DNA of 64,000 nucleotides from Amyelois transitella (GCF_032362555.1 NC_083522.1:6922001-6986000); one strand, 5' to 3'. Numbered from the stretch's first letter, positions 25,601-37,542 are shown. The notes: a model not told the origin generated them from the letters alone. Numbers and translations are program-made.

Positions 25601-27614
25601 TATCCTCCTATGCCTCAATACAGATACCCTTCAGTTCCAACGGGACAGTTAATAGAACTTGATTCCCCGTACGATCATGGCGGTAAAGACGATAGGAGAA
25701 AAAGAAGCCAAGCAGACAGCTCGAGGCGAAATAGCACATCGAAATCTAATTTCAGCGATGTAACGTTACCAAGTTTACCCCGGTCTGACACTCAACCGGC
25801 GTTGAGTAAAGCTAAAGAAGACGGTATGGGAACATACGAGAGTTGGGATTACGTATTTAGGAATTTGTCTAGTAAAGAGCAGGACGGCGATAGAAGTAGG
25901 TACTCTCCGTCTCTCGATAGAGATTCAAGGACGTTAGACAGGTTAGATAGAGAAGAGAGGAGGGCAAAGTATCAGCCAACTACATTGGATCTAGAAGATG
26001 GGTTGCAAGCTTTAAATCTCGATAGAACTTACGATGACGACGCGTATCGGACGGCGAAAGTGAACGAGAATTTGATGAGGTTGAAGCAGGAACAGGAGTT
26101 GAAACGAGCGAAGCAATTAGCTAAGAAGCAAGCTGATGAAAGACGGACGAGAAAATTAGAACCGATTGGTAATCCTAAGACAGATGCCTTGATAACGCCC
26201 AAAGTGGCCCCGGATAAGGTTAAGTTGTTGACGAAAAAGGATATAAAGGATAGGAAGGATGTTATAAAACAGCAGAGCGCTATGAACGGGGCGGTGGTGA
26301 ACGCGGCCGAGGTGAAGAAGGTGAAGAAACCGACGAAACTAGTGGCTGTGGAGGTAGACAAGAGGCCTGTAGAAAATGGTGTGCATAGTGTACCACACAG
26401 TTCCAAGAGCATAGCTGGTAAGTTGTATTCTTAATAGTAATGACTACATAGTTTTTATAGTAATGACTACCGATTCATATTACATATAGTCGCGTTTATA
26501 TCCCTTGGGGGCAGACAGCCAAAATTCTTGAAAGCCCCCTTTCAGCTGTATGGCTTCATGATGGAATTGAGATTCAAATAGTGACAGGTCGTTAGCCCAT
26601 TCCCTACGAGAGGGATCCTAAGTTTGTAAGCCATTCCCTTGTGTGACAGTGGCTTAGTCTGAAACCGTTCCAAGGGAAACTAACTCATATTGTGTCATGG
26701 TTATACAAAAAGTTGTCTAAATTTGCAGGTTTCCTCACCATGTAAGAGTATATTATGATATTAAATATTCTTATTAATTTTCCCCAGCATCAAGTTCCAC
26801 CCAACCGAATTATGACTTGAAAGCGCAACTTGTGGTATCATTGGACGAACCAGACCACGTGGGGCGTTCCCCGCCGAGGAGTTTACAAAATGGCCACCGC
26901 GACCGGCCAATCAGCAGGACGTCCAGCCACCAAGAGAAAGAGAGGCCGGATACAGGGGACAGTGAGGCAAAAAGAGACAGGTAAAGTTGCATGTTTTATA
27001 CTTGATTGTTCATTTCAGAGTTTGAAACTTCTAAATCATATAAATTTACTGAATATTCTAAATTCTACATCACTAATATTATTTAATTTTGGATTAAAAT
27101 TATGGAACGGATATTCGAGAAAGGTGGACGAAGGAAAGACGAGTTATCTGAATCTTAAAAAACAGTGAACGAATTATACTTAACTATCGTTAAAACCGTT
27201 TATAATGAATCGTAGAATTCATTGCGACCGAATTGAAACATTAAACTGACTGAAACTGTAGTTTCAGTCTTTGAAAACCAACATTACGTTTCTACCAATA
27301 GATTCATAAAACTCGCACGCCGACGGATTCGGTCTTACAAGCAAGTTCTAAACAATCATTCATGGGAAATGGCGTATGCGTTATAGTTTTTTTTACAAAC
27401 ATTTTACAGATGGGAATGCGGCACATGTACATACTTGAACCGTGGCAACCTAGCCGCTTGTGAAATGTGTGGCAAATCGAAGAAAGGTCCAGAAATTCAG
27501 CCTCTAACGTCCGGCGGTCGGGAGTGCCCCGCGTGCACTCTCGTCAACAAACGGGACGCGAAGACCTGCGACGCCTGCGGTACGGGACTAGAACACTGTC
27601 CGACGTATATTTAG
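22647..27614 (+). CDS. tamo: Tamozhennic / SPATA2-like protein
   Basis: Coding exons: 22647-22785, 23328-23527, 23881-24060, 24366-24522, 25257-26417, 26788-26980 and 27410-27614. All junctions are GT-AG and in phase, giving 744 residues. Residues 1-225 match the conserved N-terminal part of Drosophila Tamo and vertebrate SPATA2 (LWRRIEDAHYTYLETDDSP, LVPHECKFGLAETGKVFQ, QPWRKEYKVI, MVGAETLLHCMGYKS), which holds the PUB domain. A long Pro-rich, then charged, linker follows (226-675). The C-terminus has one RanBP2-type zinc finger (WECGTCTYLNRGNLAACEMC) and a second CxxC...CxxC finger (CPACTLVNKRDAKTCDACG). Drosophila Tamo limits nuclear import of Dorsal; SPATA2 bridges the deubiquitinase CYLD to the linear-ubiquitin ligase. 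Three in-frame ATGs (22647, 22653, 22665) could start it. Introns hold SINEs and an exon duplication. Confidence 0.85.
22840..23096 (-). repeat. SINE family A copy
   Basis: Nearly full-length copy in intron 1 of tamo, with head (GTGTGGTTCCCGGCACCAAT on minus), middle and ATGTATG-type tail. It is one of the best-preserved copies here. Confidence 0.9.
23728..23795 (+). repeat. SINE family A 3' fragment
   Basis: About 65 bases from the 3' half (TGAACGTCGCCTTTCAGTCT, then CCCCGCAAGGAATATAGACG) in intron 2 of tamo. Confidence 0.65.
24468..24762 (+). repeat. 120-bp tandem repeat covering the end of tamo exon 4
   Basis: The 3' end of exon 4, its splice donor and the first intron bases recur at an exact 120-bp period (matching points 24501, 24621, 24741). 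Copies 2 and 3 are nearly identical over the first 90 bases. Each begins with a diverged copy of the exon 4 start (ATAATGTCTCACGTGTG), but the acceptor AG has become AT. Donors read GTGAGT, GTGAGT and GTGTGT. As 120 is a multiple of 3, the exon frame stays open across the whole array to 24851. Confidence 0.9.
26480..26640 (-). repeat. SINE family A fragment
   Basis: 3' and middle parts of the SINE in intron 5 of tamo, including ATTTGAATCTCAATTCCATC on minus. Diverged. Confidence 0.7.
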
Positions 27615-28080
27615 AACCTTTGAACGTGATGACTACTTTGAAATTGTACCTTGTGACTGCGCCTTTTGCGGTGATACCCGTCGTAAGCTTTGGTGATAAG
27701 ACCTAGAAGCAATTTTAAAAAATTAATGTGAACGAAATGCCTTTCGAGGCGTCTAAAAATCTGATTTAAAGGGGTTAGCACCGCTTTAAACAGCAAGTGT
27801 GTAGAAATTTAAAACGATGGTCAGAAATTCAACGTCTGAAGCGCCTCGTGTGTACTGACGTCAATAATTAGAACCTTTCTACCTTGAATTGTATCTTAAC
27901 ATTGCCCCTTCTTTGGTGATCTAGAAGCAGTTTTAAAAATAGTGGAAAAGGAGTGCTTGGAATATGGTGGTAGTAGCTCCCGTAATTAAAACCTCGTGTC
28001 TCAGTGGCAAGATTTAAAAACCAATAAAAATATATACATGTAAAGGGAATCGTAAGATGGCCTTAGGTTAAAAAGGCTAA

Positions 28081-28106
28081 AAACGCAAGGTTTAAACCTT
28101 GCGTTT
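28081..28106. repeat. Perfect 26-bp palindrome
   Basis: Two 13-base arms (AAACGCAAGGTTT and its complement) meet with no loop, within the probable 3' UTR of tamo. Confidence 0.9.
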
Positions 28107-28900
28107 CCTTCACTTATCACTGCGACACCAAGTTAAATTTTGGATTAACATCTATTATTGCAAGCGATTTTTAAAAATTTCCTTTTAAGGCGGTGGTAGC
28201 TCTAAATAGAACCTTATGTATTGGTGATAAAATCAAAAAGCAATTTTTTAAAATGCCTATTTTTAAACGGTAAGTGACTGTGCCATGGACATTTGGATAT
28301 GTGTATCATTGTGTAATTTTTTTTTTAATTTTTAACGTTTTTTTTAGTTTAAAATTATGATTGGCGTTGTTTTGAAATCCTTTGGCAGATAAAATTTAGA
28401 AACATAAGTCCTGACCTCAGAAATTTTATTTTAATGAAATATTGCATTTTGAAGATTAAGAAGCAGAGTCTGTATAATTTGTATTTCATAGACGTTTTTA
28501 TTCGACAAACGTCCCTTTTTCAATTATATAAATGGCATGGTCAAATTTCTTATGATCGAATAGAGAATATAAATTGTTGCCAAGATTTTTTAGAAATATT
28601 TATTTTTTATTTAATGAGATGACTTATTTCCGTGTAATTGTACAGATTTGTGTGGCGTGCTTGATATCTATAGAGAGTTGGGAGTTTCGCTATATCTATT
28701 GTTAATAATTAAACAAGTAATTAAAAACAGATACAATTAAAAATTGTTTAATAAATTAGCTATTGAAACAAAAGCATTTTATTCAGAGAATATTGTAGAT
28801 TATTATTAATGTAGATAAATTAATATAGATTGTATGAAACGGTTATGAATCGCACAATTTTACGTTGTATAGGTCATGTTGTGTTTGGTTTGCAATGTTA

Positions 28901-28906
28901 AATAAA
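28901..28906 (+). terminator. tamo: Candidate poly(A) signal of tamo
   Basis: AATAAA in a T-rich context (TTTTTATTTTCTTTC follows). It is the best such signal downstream of the tamo stop. Confidence 0.45.
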
Positions 28907-28910
28907 TATT

Positions 28911-31800
28911 CGTTCAAAATATTTTTATTTTCTTTCTGTCTAGACTGTTAACAAATCATGGTTTAAAATATCCTGGATCACTCGTGAAATAATTTATTTT
29001 ACTTGTAATAATTGCATTTGTTAAAATTTAGGTATATTAGAGAATTTGTTAGAGCATTTTGTTTTTTTTAACTGATACGCGCAGTCCACTTTGACGTTGC
29101 TAACCATGATGAAAAATCGAATATTGTGAAAAAAGCATCATCTTTCTTTTCTTTTTTCTGTCACAGTGCTCTATACGTAAGTTTAACTTATGCGTACTAG
29201 TATTTACATGTATGACGGATCAACTTATATTTTGAGACTTGTGCATTATTTTTTGTCAAAAAGTTTATTTTCCATTATTCGAATTTTGAATTATAGATTT
29301 TATTCACATAGGTTGTTATTGAACTTTCTTAAGAAATCATCAGTGATAGGATATTGAAAATAACTTATTGTCATGTATATGGATAAAAATTGTTTAAAAC
29401 ATATTTATTATCCTGCGATGATTTGAAATATATTTGAGAATCGAGGCATATGGGCGAAATGTGATTCACATTCATTTTTTAAATATATTAAAAATAGTTG
29501 AAAATAGTTGATTGATAAAAACCGTAACATAGATGATGATTCTTTATGAGTTTCTAGAATTATTTTATTTATCATTAATCTTTTTTTTTTAAATTTTGTT
29601 TAAATGACTCGAGGGATCTCAGCCCTTTTGTGGTTCAGCTCTTTTAATGTGAAAGCCGTAGGTAGTGTAGAAGCCAACAGATTAGGAAAAACACTACAAT
29701 TTTCACTCTTTATTTGATGTTTTTAGTAACTCTTTGGTAACCTTAAACTAATTTAATAACCGTGTTTCGGCATCCTATGCCATTATTTGCTTTTTGTAGA
29801 TTAATCCTATTGTTTCATTAATATAGTGTTAAATTATTTATGTTTAAATGATTATAGCTTCGCAAGACAGGGTATCAAAGTCGCGTTTAATATAAAAAGA
29901 AATTATTAGTTCGATTATGTTCGGACGAAGTTGTGAATATTTCGATTTTAAGGCCCCATTGACATAGACACGCCCTATGTCCTAGCTATATGCATCTGTG
30001 GAACTATATGCGTTATAGTAAGGGCTAGTTTTCAAAAAGCCATACATAATGCCATTTATCTGATAGATAAATCACAACCCGGCCAAAATAAAATAGTTTA
30101 CTAGCGAAAAAGCATTTATTAACCCTATTTTTGTTATTGGCGGTATTTCAATTTATCTTTCGAATATCGTTTATCTGCCTATAAAAAAGATAGTTTTGAT
30201 GACATGGAATAAACGTCTAAAATCAAAGGGGCCTATATGTTAAAATTTGTAATAATAGTGTTCGTTTATTCGCCTTCTAAAATGCTTTAATGTTAGTTGA
30301 GACATAGATAACGCTTTTATTTTGTTTTTCATTTAAAATTTAATTATATCGATCTGTGTATATAATTGTTAGAAATTGTAAATAGTAGATATATTAAATT
30401 ATTTATTTAGAACGCAATAATTTATTTATGTTGGCGATAATTCACGATTTAATGATAGTAATATTAAATATATGGAATATACATATAACATCATTGATGG
30501 TGCATTTGTTGAAGTTACTGTGTTTTATCACAGTTTATTTGGATATGCACAGTATAATATTAAACTTAAATAGAGATTAAATTAGTTGTCATAAATAGTT
30601 AAAGCACTGAGGACGTGTATTTTTCTATAATACAGAAACATAGGTTTTCTCATTATATTTGTATTATTACTGCTTCAAATTGAGTTGCCTTAGGCTTTGG
30701 TCACAACGGGCACAGATCTTACTGAATAATAATTTATAATCGAGTTTTTCCTGCTTCATATAACAACGAGTTACGAGAGTGGAATATATTGAGAAAAAAA
30801 TTCAATTATATAGTCAGAAAGATATTTTTATAGGTATTATTCCCATCTGAGTTTATTTTAACAACCCTTATGTAGTAGTTTCCTGCTTATAAGCTCCCGG
30901 TGTGACCAATCATGAGTTGGGGAAGAGTATTATTGTACCAGTCAAATAAAATGTACGATTATGACGATACATTAGAGATTGTGAACTGCATTAAAATAAA
31001 TAATATTGTTTTTTTTTCAGACCTTGTTTTACTTTACATCCTGTCACCGTAATAAAGCTATGTTTTATATTTAGATTACTAAGCATAGATGAGTAACTTC
31101 AATAAATATCTATAATATGCATCACGGATATCTTCCTAAACTTTCCTATCAACACAAACCGGTCAAGGTTCCTCAGAGATCATGTTTATAAACACAAGTT
31201 CACTTCTGTAATCTCATTCTCAGATGTACGTCTGCGTAAATAAATAATAGTGTTGTGAAATTAAACGAAGATTAATTACCTTGTTTAAATTTTGAACTTA
31301 TCAACCAAATATTTTTAATTATAGTATGGTATTTGGAACATTTTGTTATTGTATTGGAAACTATAAAATCATGAAAGTACTTCTAGTGAGAATGTAAAGA
31401 AATCCAGTTATCAAAAAGGACGACCAATTCTTACTTTGTCAGTGCGTTTTGTCTTAATTGTAAGGTATTCGCATATTACATTCATAAAATCACGCCTCTT
31501 TTGTGGTGGGGTAGGCAGAGACTACATATTTCCACTTGCTACGATTCTCGCATATTTCTTTCGCTTCAACTACATTTTATAACATTGTATAACTCAAAGG
31601 ATTATAAGGAAAGGCTTTTGTACTTTGCGCTAGAAATCTATCACTATCAGAATTTGGAGACAGTTGGATCTGTATTCTGTATGGGATAAGGACCTGAGAT
31701 ATGTATAAATTTAATACAAGTTCTTCCAAAATCCCAATTAAAAAGAAGCTTATTCTATTACAACGTTACACAAATTGATAATAAACCACCGAATTATACT
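28911..31800. other. Gene-free AT-rich stretch
   Basis: About 2.9 kb of AT-rich sequence with no exon signature on either strand. Only an RTE fragment near 31480-31580 is recognisable. Strand use switches across it, from tamo on plus to the secreted-protein genes on minus. Confidence 0.55.
31480..31580 (-). mobile_element. RTE LINE 3'-end fragment
   Basis: On plus it reads ATCACGCCTC, GGGGTAGGCAGAGACTACAT, TTCCACTTGCTACGA, TTTCGCTTCAACTACATT. This is the complement of the RTE end at 16205-16310. Confidence 0.7.
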
Positions 31801-31807
31801 GTAAAAC

Positions 31808-31813
31808 TTTATT
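31808..31813 (-). terminator. Poly(A) signal of Gly/His-rich gene 1
   Basis: AATAAA on minus, 24-29 bases after the TAG stop. Confidence 0.6.
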
Positions 31814-31836
31814 TAATAAGAAACAAATAACATTAT

Positions 31837-32966
31837 CTAATAGCCGTGTTGTTGGTATCCTCCCTGGTGTCCGTGGTGACCACCCTGACCTCCAAATCCG
31901 CCCTGACTGCCGCCGAAACCACCCTGACTTCCAAATCCGCCCTGACTGCCGCTGTGACCACCTAGCCCATGTTCATGGCCGCCAAAACCATGGCTATCCC
32001 CGTGTCCGCCTCCAAACCCACCCTGGTTGCTGCCGAACCCTCCCTTGCTCCCACCGAACCCGCCCTGGCTGCCACCAAAACCTTGGCTACCGCCGTGGCC
32101 GCCGCCGAATCCGCCCTGCCCACTTTGACCTCCAAATCCTCCGTGGCTCCCGTGACCACCGCCTAAGCCGCCTTGGCTGCCTCCAAAACCGCCTTGGCCT
32201 CCTTCAAGACCGCCGTGGCCGTGGCTACTGCCCAGACCACTGCCGCTGCCGTAACCATGAGGGTAGGCTAAAACCAAATGTATGTATACTATTTAGGTAT
32301 ATACATATAATCACGTATATACTATATTTCTGGCGGCGTAGTTAGAGACAGCAGTCTTGAATTGCTGAACTGGCCACGTTCAGCTGTATGGCTTAATGAA
32401 GGAATTTAGGTTCAGATAGTGACAGGTTGCTAGCCCATCGCCTGCAAGAAGAATCCAAAGTTCATTAGCCTTTCCCTTAGTCGCCTTTTACGACATCCAT
32501 GGAAAAAATATGGAGCGGTCCTATTATAAAGATTAATAAGTAACAAGTGTAAAATTAATTAAATATATTTTATGTATATGATTTTAACTTGAATGCAATT
32601 TCCTACTTTGGCAAAATACCTTGACACCATATTTAATAACCACCCTTGTCTTTGAATTTGAATTTACATACGTACCATTGCAAGCTACAGTTAGCCCCAG
32701 AACCAAACACGCAATCTGAAAAAAATAAATATAAACGCTCATAATTTTAGTTTAGAATCTCGAAATACGTGTACGTGAAGGATAGTGGAAATGAGAAAAG
32801 CACTAACAACTGGTGTCATTCATTCTCAACAAATTCCCAAGAAAGTAAGTACATAAGTAAATTACAGATTATAATTATTTTACTTATATCAAAAATAATT
32901 TAGCTAGGTATCACAAATTCACATTAAACACAAATAAATAAATAATTAACTCACTTTGAAAGCCAT
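31837..32966 (-). CDS. Secreted Gly/His-rich protein 1
   Basis: Exons on minus: 32955-32966 (MAFK), 32676-32715 and 31837-32267 (12 + 40 + 431 nt), giving 160 residues. The first two exons encode the signal peptide (MAFKIACLVLGLTVAC). The mature part is built from GGFGGSQGG, GGHGSHGG and GGLGG-type blocks, with no Lys in the repeats and many His. It ends HQGGYQQHGY. The same exon plan and nearly the same ending occur in the gene at 36476. It is likely an extracellular structural protein (cuticle, silk or eggshell type); the family cannot be fixed from composition. A TATA box lies at 33018-33025. Confidence 0.85.
32296..32524 (-). repeat. SINE family A copy
   Basis: Most of the SINE, including GTCGTAAAAGGCGACTAAGG on minus, in the second intron of Gly/His-rich gene 1. 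Confidence 0.8.
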
Positions 32967-33017
32967 GATGCTAGTTTCTAAACTTCTGTTATGATGTGGG
33001 TATTAGGAAAACTTGTG

Positions 33018-33025
33018 TTTATATA
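33018..33025 (-). promoter_or_regulatory. TATA box of Gly/His-rich gene 1
   Basis: TATATAAA on minus, 52 bases upstream of the ATG, consistent with a short 5' UTR. Confidence 0.7.
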
Positions 33026-33584
33026 TTGTCTTATCTCAATTCAGAGGGCCCCGATGACCCAACCTCATCTTTTTACGACCGCCAATCTATTTTACAGCTC
33101 ATGGTGGCGCTGTAGTCGACAAGTTTTCTAGGAATAATTCCAAATAATTATGAAGGGGTTTAGTTCCGATTTTGCTCACCAGAATAAAGAACTTTGTCAA
33201 ATTGTATTTTATTTGTAAATATACCTCTATGTATTACAGGATTAAGCGTGATTGATAATTTGTTTACGTCACTTATGGAACGAATGATAGATTATTTTTA
33301 AATACTAACCTATGTATCTGATATTGTACATGTACCCATTGTACCACATCTAGGTATTTCCTGCTTTCACAACATTGTTCTTTTTTGTGGGCACTAAAGA
33401 AATTTTTGTTCATTCATTCATATTATGTATTTAGGCACTTAGAAGTAGAAAACTGAAACTAGAGACACCTATTTTTGGTAAATGTTTGTTTTCGACCTAG
33501 TGAGCATCAAACTTATAGTCTACTAACTTACCAAACTGAAATATCAAAAATGTGATCACGGGCTGTCGACATTTTTGGAATACA

Positions 33585-33620
33585 AGCTTTTACCCTCAGC
33601 TTCGCCCGTGATGTTGAACA
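33585..33620 (-). repeat. Possible Helitron-end relic
   Basis: On minus it reads CACGGGCGAAGCTGAGGG and then AAAAGCTTG. This is like the GC-rich hairpin end common in lepidopteran non-autonomous Helitrons, but decayed. Confidence 0.25.
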
Positions 33621-33844
33621 TCATATCAATAGCACTCGTATATAATACTTTAATTTTTTTATTTTTTTTATCTTTATTAGGGAAACAAACAGTAACTTGG
33701 TTGCCTATTAATATTATCTTATACTATGATGCATAAACCAATAAAGTTTCCTCTGTTTACTATAACATAGTATCGAAGAGACAAGGAAATCATTATTTAA
33801 ATGTAAGTGAGTTACATATAATTTATTTATCCCGGGTTTTTATC

Positions 33845-34165
33845 CCGGTAAGAGCGTCGGTGGTCGAATCGGTAAAAATGCGTAATGCGCAGAAAGGCAC
33901 AGGTTCAAATCCCACCTCGGCCATCTACCAATGACTCTTTTCAAAGTTATGTACATTAGTTTGAATGCTAACCGATGCTCTAACGATGTATGGTATTACG
34001 GGTTAGGTTTACCTGCAAAGGTTGCGGAGGTCAGATGGAAGTCGCTTCGTGTAAAAACCTGACTTACCGAATCCAGGTTTTATGGTCAAAGGCAATCCCC
34101 GGGCCCTTCTCCGAGAGTTGATGATGTAGCCGGGATTAAAAAGCCAGGAGGAATAAGGTTGTTAT
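33845..34165 (+). repeat. SINE family B, full-length, tRNA-derived
   Basis: The head is tRNA-like (GGTGGTCGAATCGGTAAAAA, then GGTTCAAATCCCACCTCGGC as the B-box arm). The body follows: ACCGATGCTCT, TTACGGGTTAGGTTTACC, AAGGTTGCGGAGGTCAGATG, TGTAAAAACCTGACTTACC, then a GATGTAGCCGGGATTAAAAA end. A good B box is kept, but the cloverleaf is not. Confidence 0.8.
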
Positions 34166-34202
34166 CCAGATTGCCGTTGTCTTTTTGAAATAATAAAATA
34201 TA

Positions 34203-34345
34203 GGAAGATAAACCACATCTTTTTCCCTTACGGGGAAGACAGACCCAAAAGTCTTGAATAGTCTAAAAGACCATGTGCCGAATGGCTTGGTGCCGGAATT
34301 GAGATTCATATAGTGAATTGTTGCTATTGAAGCCCCTCTCCTTAG
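34203..34345 (-). repeat. SINE family A fragment
   Basis: 3' part of the SINE, diverged (CCCTTACGGGGAAGACAGAC, then ATTGAGATTCATATAGTGA on plus). Confidence 0.6.
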
Positions 34346-34539
34346 GAAGAATACGAGGTTTTCATAAAAGATAATATTAGGTTAAGTCCGCCATTGTACA
34401 TACATTTTTTAAATTCCAAGAACTGTATGTTTTAATTTTTTTATGCAATAAGTTAAGTAAGAGTTTACAAAACAAACGAACAAGATTTTACAATATCACG
34501 GGTGGATAACCAGCTGGCGCACAGTATTTTCTTTGTGAA

Positions 34540-36030
34540 CAGGCCCCTCTTCCCCACTGGGCACTATGGGCACGTGCCCAGGGCCCCGCGGTCGACTGGG
34601 GCCCCCTAGTTCCTGCCAGATTACCAAATGATAACCGATATTTATGTAGGTATTACCGAAAAAAAATAATTTAAAAAAACATGAATTAAGGAAAAATGTG
34701 AATTTGCCACCTTTATACCATGTGCGGGACATTCACTAAACTTGGTAGGTGTCCATGCTGCTGGATGTGTACCGGAGGCATCACAGTTTTTTGAAATAGT
34801 TCAGAAGAGTACAACTTTTTTTCGGGCTCTACCCACAGATGGAATATGTTTACAGAACATTTCGGTTCAAAAAAAGTTGTTAAAAGTCTTTCACAAACCA
34901 GATGGTCAGCCAGAGCTGATGCAGTAAGCGCTTTGCATGGGGGTTATAAACGAATAATAGAAGCTTTAATCACCATCGTAAACGATACTGAACAGGCACG
35001 AGAAACTAGAGACAAAGCCCTTAGTCTGTCTAGAAAAATGGGAAATCTAGAATTTATTATACTGACGGAAATCTGAAGCTCTATATTGGAAAGAAAAGAC
35101 AAAACAAATAATTATCTTCAGAAAGAAACAATAACATTGGACGTTGCAACCAATTTGTTCACTTCACTTTATGATTTTATTACAAACCTCAGAGATAAAT
35201 TTGATAACTTCGAATCATTTGCCAAAGAAAAGAACCCAGAATATGACTACAAGGATCTATCTCAAAGAACAGGACGTAGAAGCTCACGGCAGAGTTTTTT
35301 TTGATGGCCCTGCGCCATCAGTCCAATTGAATGGAAAAGAGCGATTCAACGTAGAAACCTTTCTTCCAATAATCGATACCTAGAGTGTTCATCTTAAACA
35401 GCGACTAAGTTCATATGAGACCGTTAGTCAACGTTTTAGTTTATTTTTTCACTTAAAAACTCTGAATTCCGAAGAGATACGACAAGGATGCAAAGAATTT
35501 TCTGAAATCTATCACGAAGATGTAAATGAAAAAGAGTTAGAAATAGAATGTCAACATTTAAAATAATACTTAAAAAATGTTCAGAGTGAAAATGAAGCAC
35601 CTAACAGTGTACAGGAAGTATATAATCTATTAAAGCAAAACAAAATTGAAGACACATTTCCTAACGTAGAAATTGCATTGAGAATATTTTTAAGCATGAT
35701 TGTCACTAACTGCAGCGGAGAGCGCTTCTCCAAATTGAAAAGAATAAAAAATGAATTAAGAAGTACAATGCTTCAAGAGAGATTAACTAGTTTGTCGCTA
35801 ATGTCCATAGAATGTGATATTCTCAGTACCATAGATTTTGAAGAAGTGATTAACGATTTTGCTCATCTTAAATCTAGAAGGGTTATAGTTAGTAACTAAA
35901 TAAAAATAAATTTAAAACCATGTTTGCCTAATTTCTTTATCCATTATAACTAAATAGAGTTTTCTCAAGGTCGAAGGGGCCCCATGATCCTCATGTGCCC
36001 TGGGCCTCAAATAGTTTAAAGACGGCCCTG
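34540..36030 (+). mobile_element. hAT-type DNA transposon, decayed, with 8-bp target duplication
   Basis: An exact 8-bp duplication TTTGTGAA flanks it (34532-34539, 36031-36038). Ends are imperfect inverted repeats: CAGGCCCC on the left, GGCCCTG on the right, with matching GGGCAC/GTGCCC motifs inside. Plus-strand pieces of a hAT transposase of the ZMYM1-like kind lie in four frames: TRWSARADAVSALHGGYKRI near 34900, a mid segment at 35086-35304, and the dimerisation end NCSGERFSKLKRIKNELRST at 35708-35790. Several frame breaks separate them, so it is dead. It lies between the two Gly/His-rich paralogues. Confidence 0.85.
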
Positions 36031-36475
36031 TTTGTGAACAGACCAGCATGGGAGCCTGCAAATCTAATCACGCCGCCGGAACTTAAACACTTTCAACACA
36101 GACAGCGGCAATTTCTGGTCAAAATTTTATAAAAAAAATTCTGAAGAGAGTAAGTTTTTTTAAAATTTAAGTACTTAGACAAAGATCGCCTTACTTAACC
36201 TACCACAAGATATATATATTAAAGAACAATTTTATTATACGAGTATTAATTATACTGCCTTTTCATCATGTCTCCTGTCTCGTATCCATTGGAAGATATG
36301 TATTTCTTTAGAAATTAGCAGAACCTATGTATTATTGTTTTCTGTGTTTATTATTTTTATATGTCCTTCTGTTCATGAATTGGTAAATAACTGGTCAGGT
36401 AATTACCTACCTTAAAAATGAAAACATACCATTAATTAAAATCTTATTTACTTATCTAAACATATTTGTAACAAT

Positions 36476-37461
36476 TTAATATCCGTGCTCTTTGTAACCT
36501 CCTTGATGATGTCCCTCCCGTCCGGCACCGAATCCTCCTTGCCCTTGGCCGCCGAAACCGGAGTCACCACCGAATCCCCCCTGACCACCATGGAAGCCTT
36601 GTCCGCCCTGACCGTGACCACCGCCGAAGCCTGCGTCGCTGCCGAATCCACCCTGGCCGTGACTACCATGGAAGCCTTGTCCACCTTGTCCGTGACCACC
36701 ACCGAAGCCTGCGTCACCACCAAATCCGCCTTGACCTTGACTGTAGCGACGATGCCGGCCTACTCCATCGTGATGGGCTTGGTCTCCGTGGTTGCCAAAA
36801 CCCCCCGTGCCAGATTGACCTCCGAACCCTGCGTCACCCGCGAACCCACCCTGGCCGTGACCTTGACCGAGTCCACCGCCGTGTTGACCACCGAAGCCAG
36901 CGTCACCGCCGTAACCTTGTGGAATAGCTGTTAATGGAAAAAGATTTTTTTATCGTGGCTTATGTAAGTATTATAACATATTTCTTCACATAGACATCAT
37001 GTCTTAATATAAAAAGTAAGTAAAGATAAATTGTAATAATAGTCTAAAAAGAAGCAGTAAAATACGAGTTATCAACAAAATAAATAATTTAAAACAGTAG
37101 GACTACAAAAACATTTTTTTGGAGAGGACGTGTTTTTTTCCCTTATCCAAGGTCGTAAGACTGGATTATAAAGAACACTGTATATTAATTATAAAAATAA
37201 CTAGAATATAAAAATAAACTTACCGTAGCACGCTACTACTAGAGCCAAAAGTAGGCAGGTGATCTGAAAAAAAGGATATTGTTAATAAGTGAAATTTATG
37301 AAACAAAAACGTTCTTTACACATAATATATCAACATCTTCAAAAAAAAAAATACATGGAACTTAGGAGAAACACACAAATAAATTGGATTAAATTTTTTA
37401 CTTTATTAGCTAGAAACTTTCAGCCGTATTAATAAGATTTAACACTCACTTTGAACGCCAT
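36476..37461 (-). CDS. Secreted Gly/His-rich protein 2
   Basis: Exons on minus: 37450-37461 (MAFK), 37224-37263 and 36476-36927 (12 + 40 + 452 nt), giving 167 residues. The signal peptide is MAFKITCLLLALVVACYG. The mature chain repeats GGFGGDAGFGGGHGQGGQGF-type blocks about four times. A basic GRHRRYSQ island in the middle could be a furin-like site. The C-terminus GHHQGGYKEHGY closely matches gene 1 (HQGGYQQHGY). The last exon has no internal ATG in this frame, so simple ORF scans miss it. Role inferred: extracellular structural protein. Confidence 0.85.
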
Positions 37462-37534
37462 TTTTCTTTCAACTGGTGCACTAAAGTTTCCGTTTCTTAA
37501 AAACACATATACCGACCGAAACGAAAACAAATCA

Positions 37535-37542
37535 TTTATATA
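37535..37542 (-). promoter_or_regulatory. TATA box of Gly/His-rich gene 2
   Basis: TATATAAA on minus, 74 bases upstream of the ATG. Confidence 0.7.

Larger units (their letters stand above)
27615..28910 (+). other. tamo 3' UTR with decayed copies of the last exon
   Basis: About 1.3 kb follows the stop before an AATAAA at 28901-28906. Inside are two decayed copies of the last-exon region. One at 27815-27960 repeats GAAATTCA, TAGAACCTTT, TTGGTGAT and CTAGAAGCA in the same order as 27490-27720. A shorter one lies at 28190-28262. Confidence 0.55.

Noticed and set aside
31962-32166. Frames on both strands inside the Gly/His-rich gene
   Set aside because: Repetitive GC-rich coding sequence keeps other frames open; only the spliced frame with a signal peptide is credible.
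33845-33925. Possible tRNA gene
   Set aside because: The B box is good but acceptor and anticodon stems do not close, and a SINE body follows directly.
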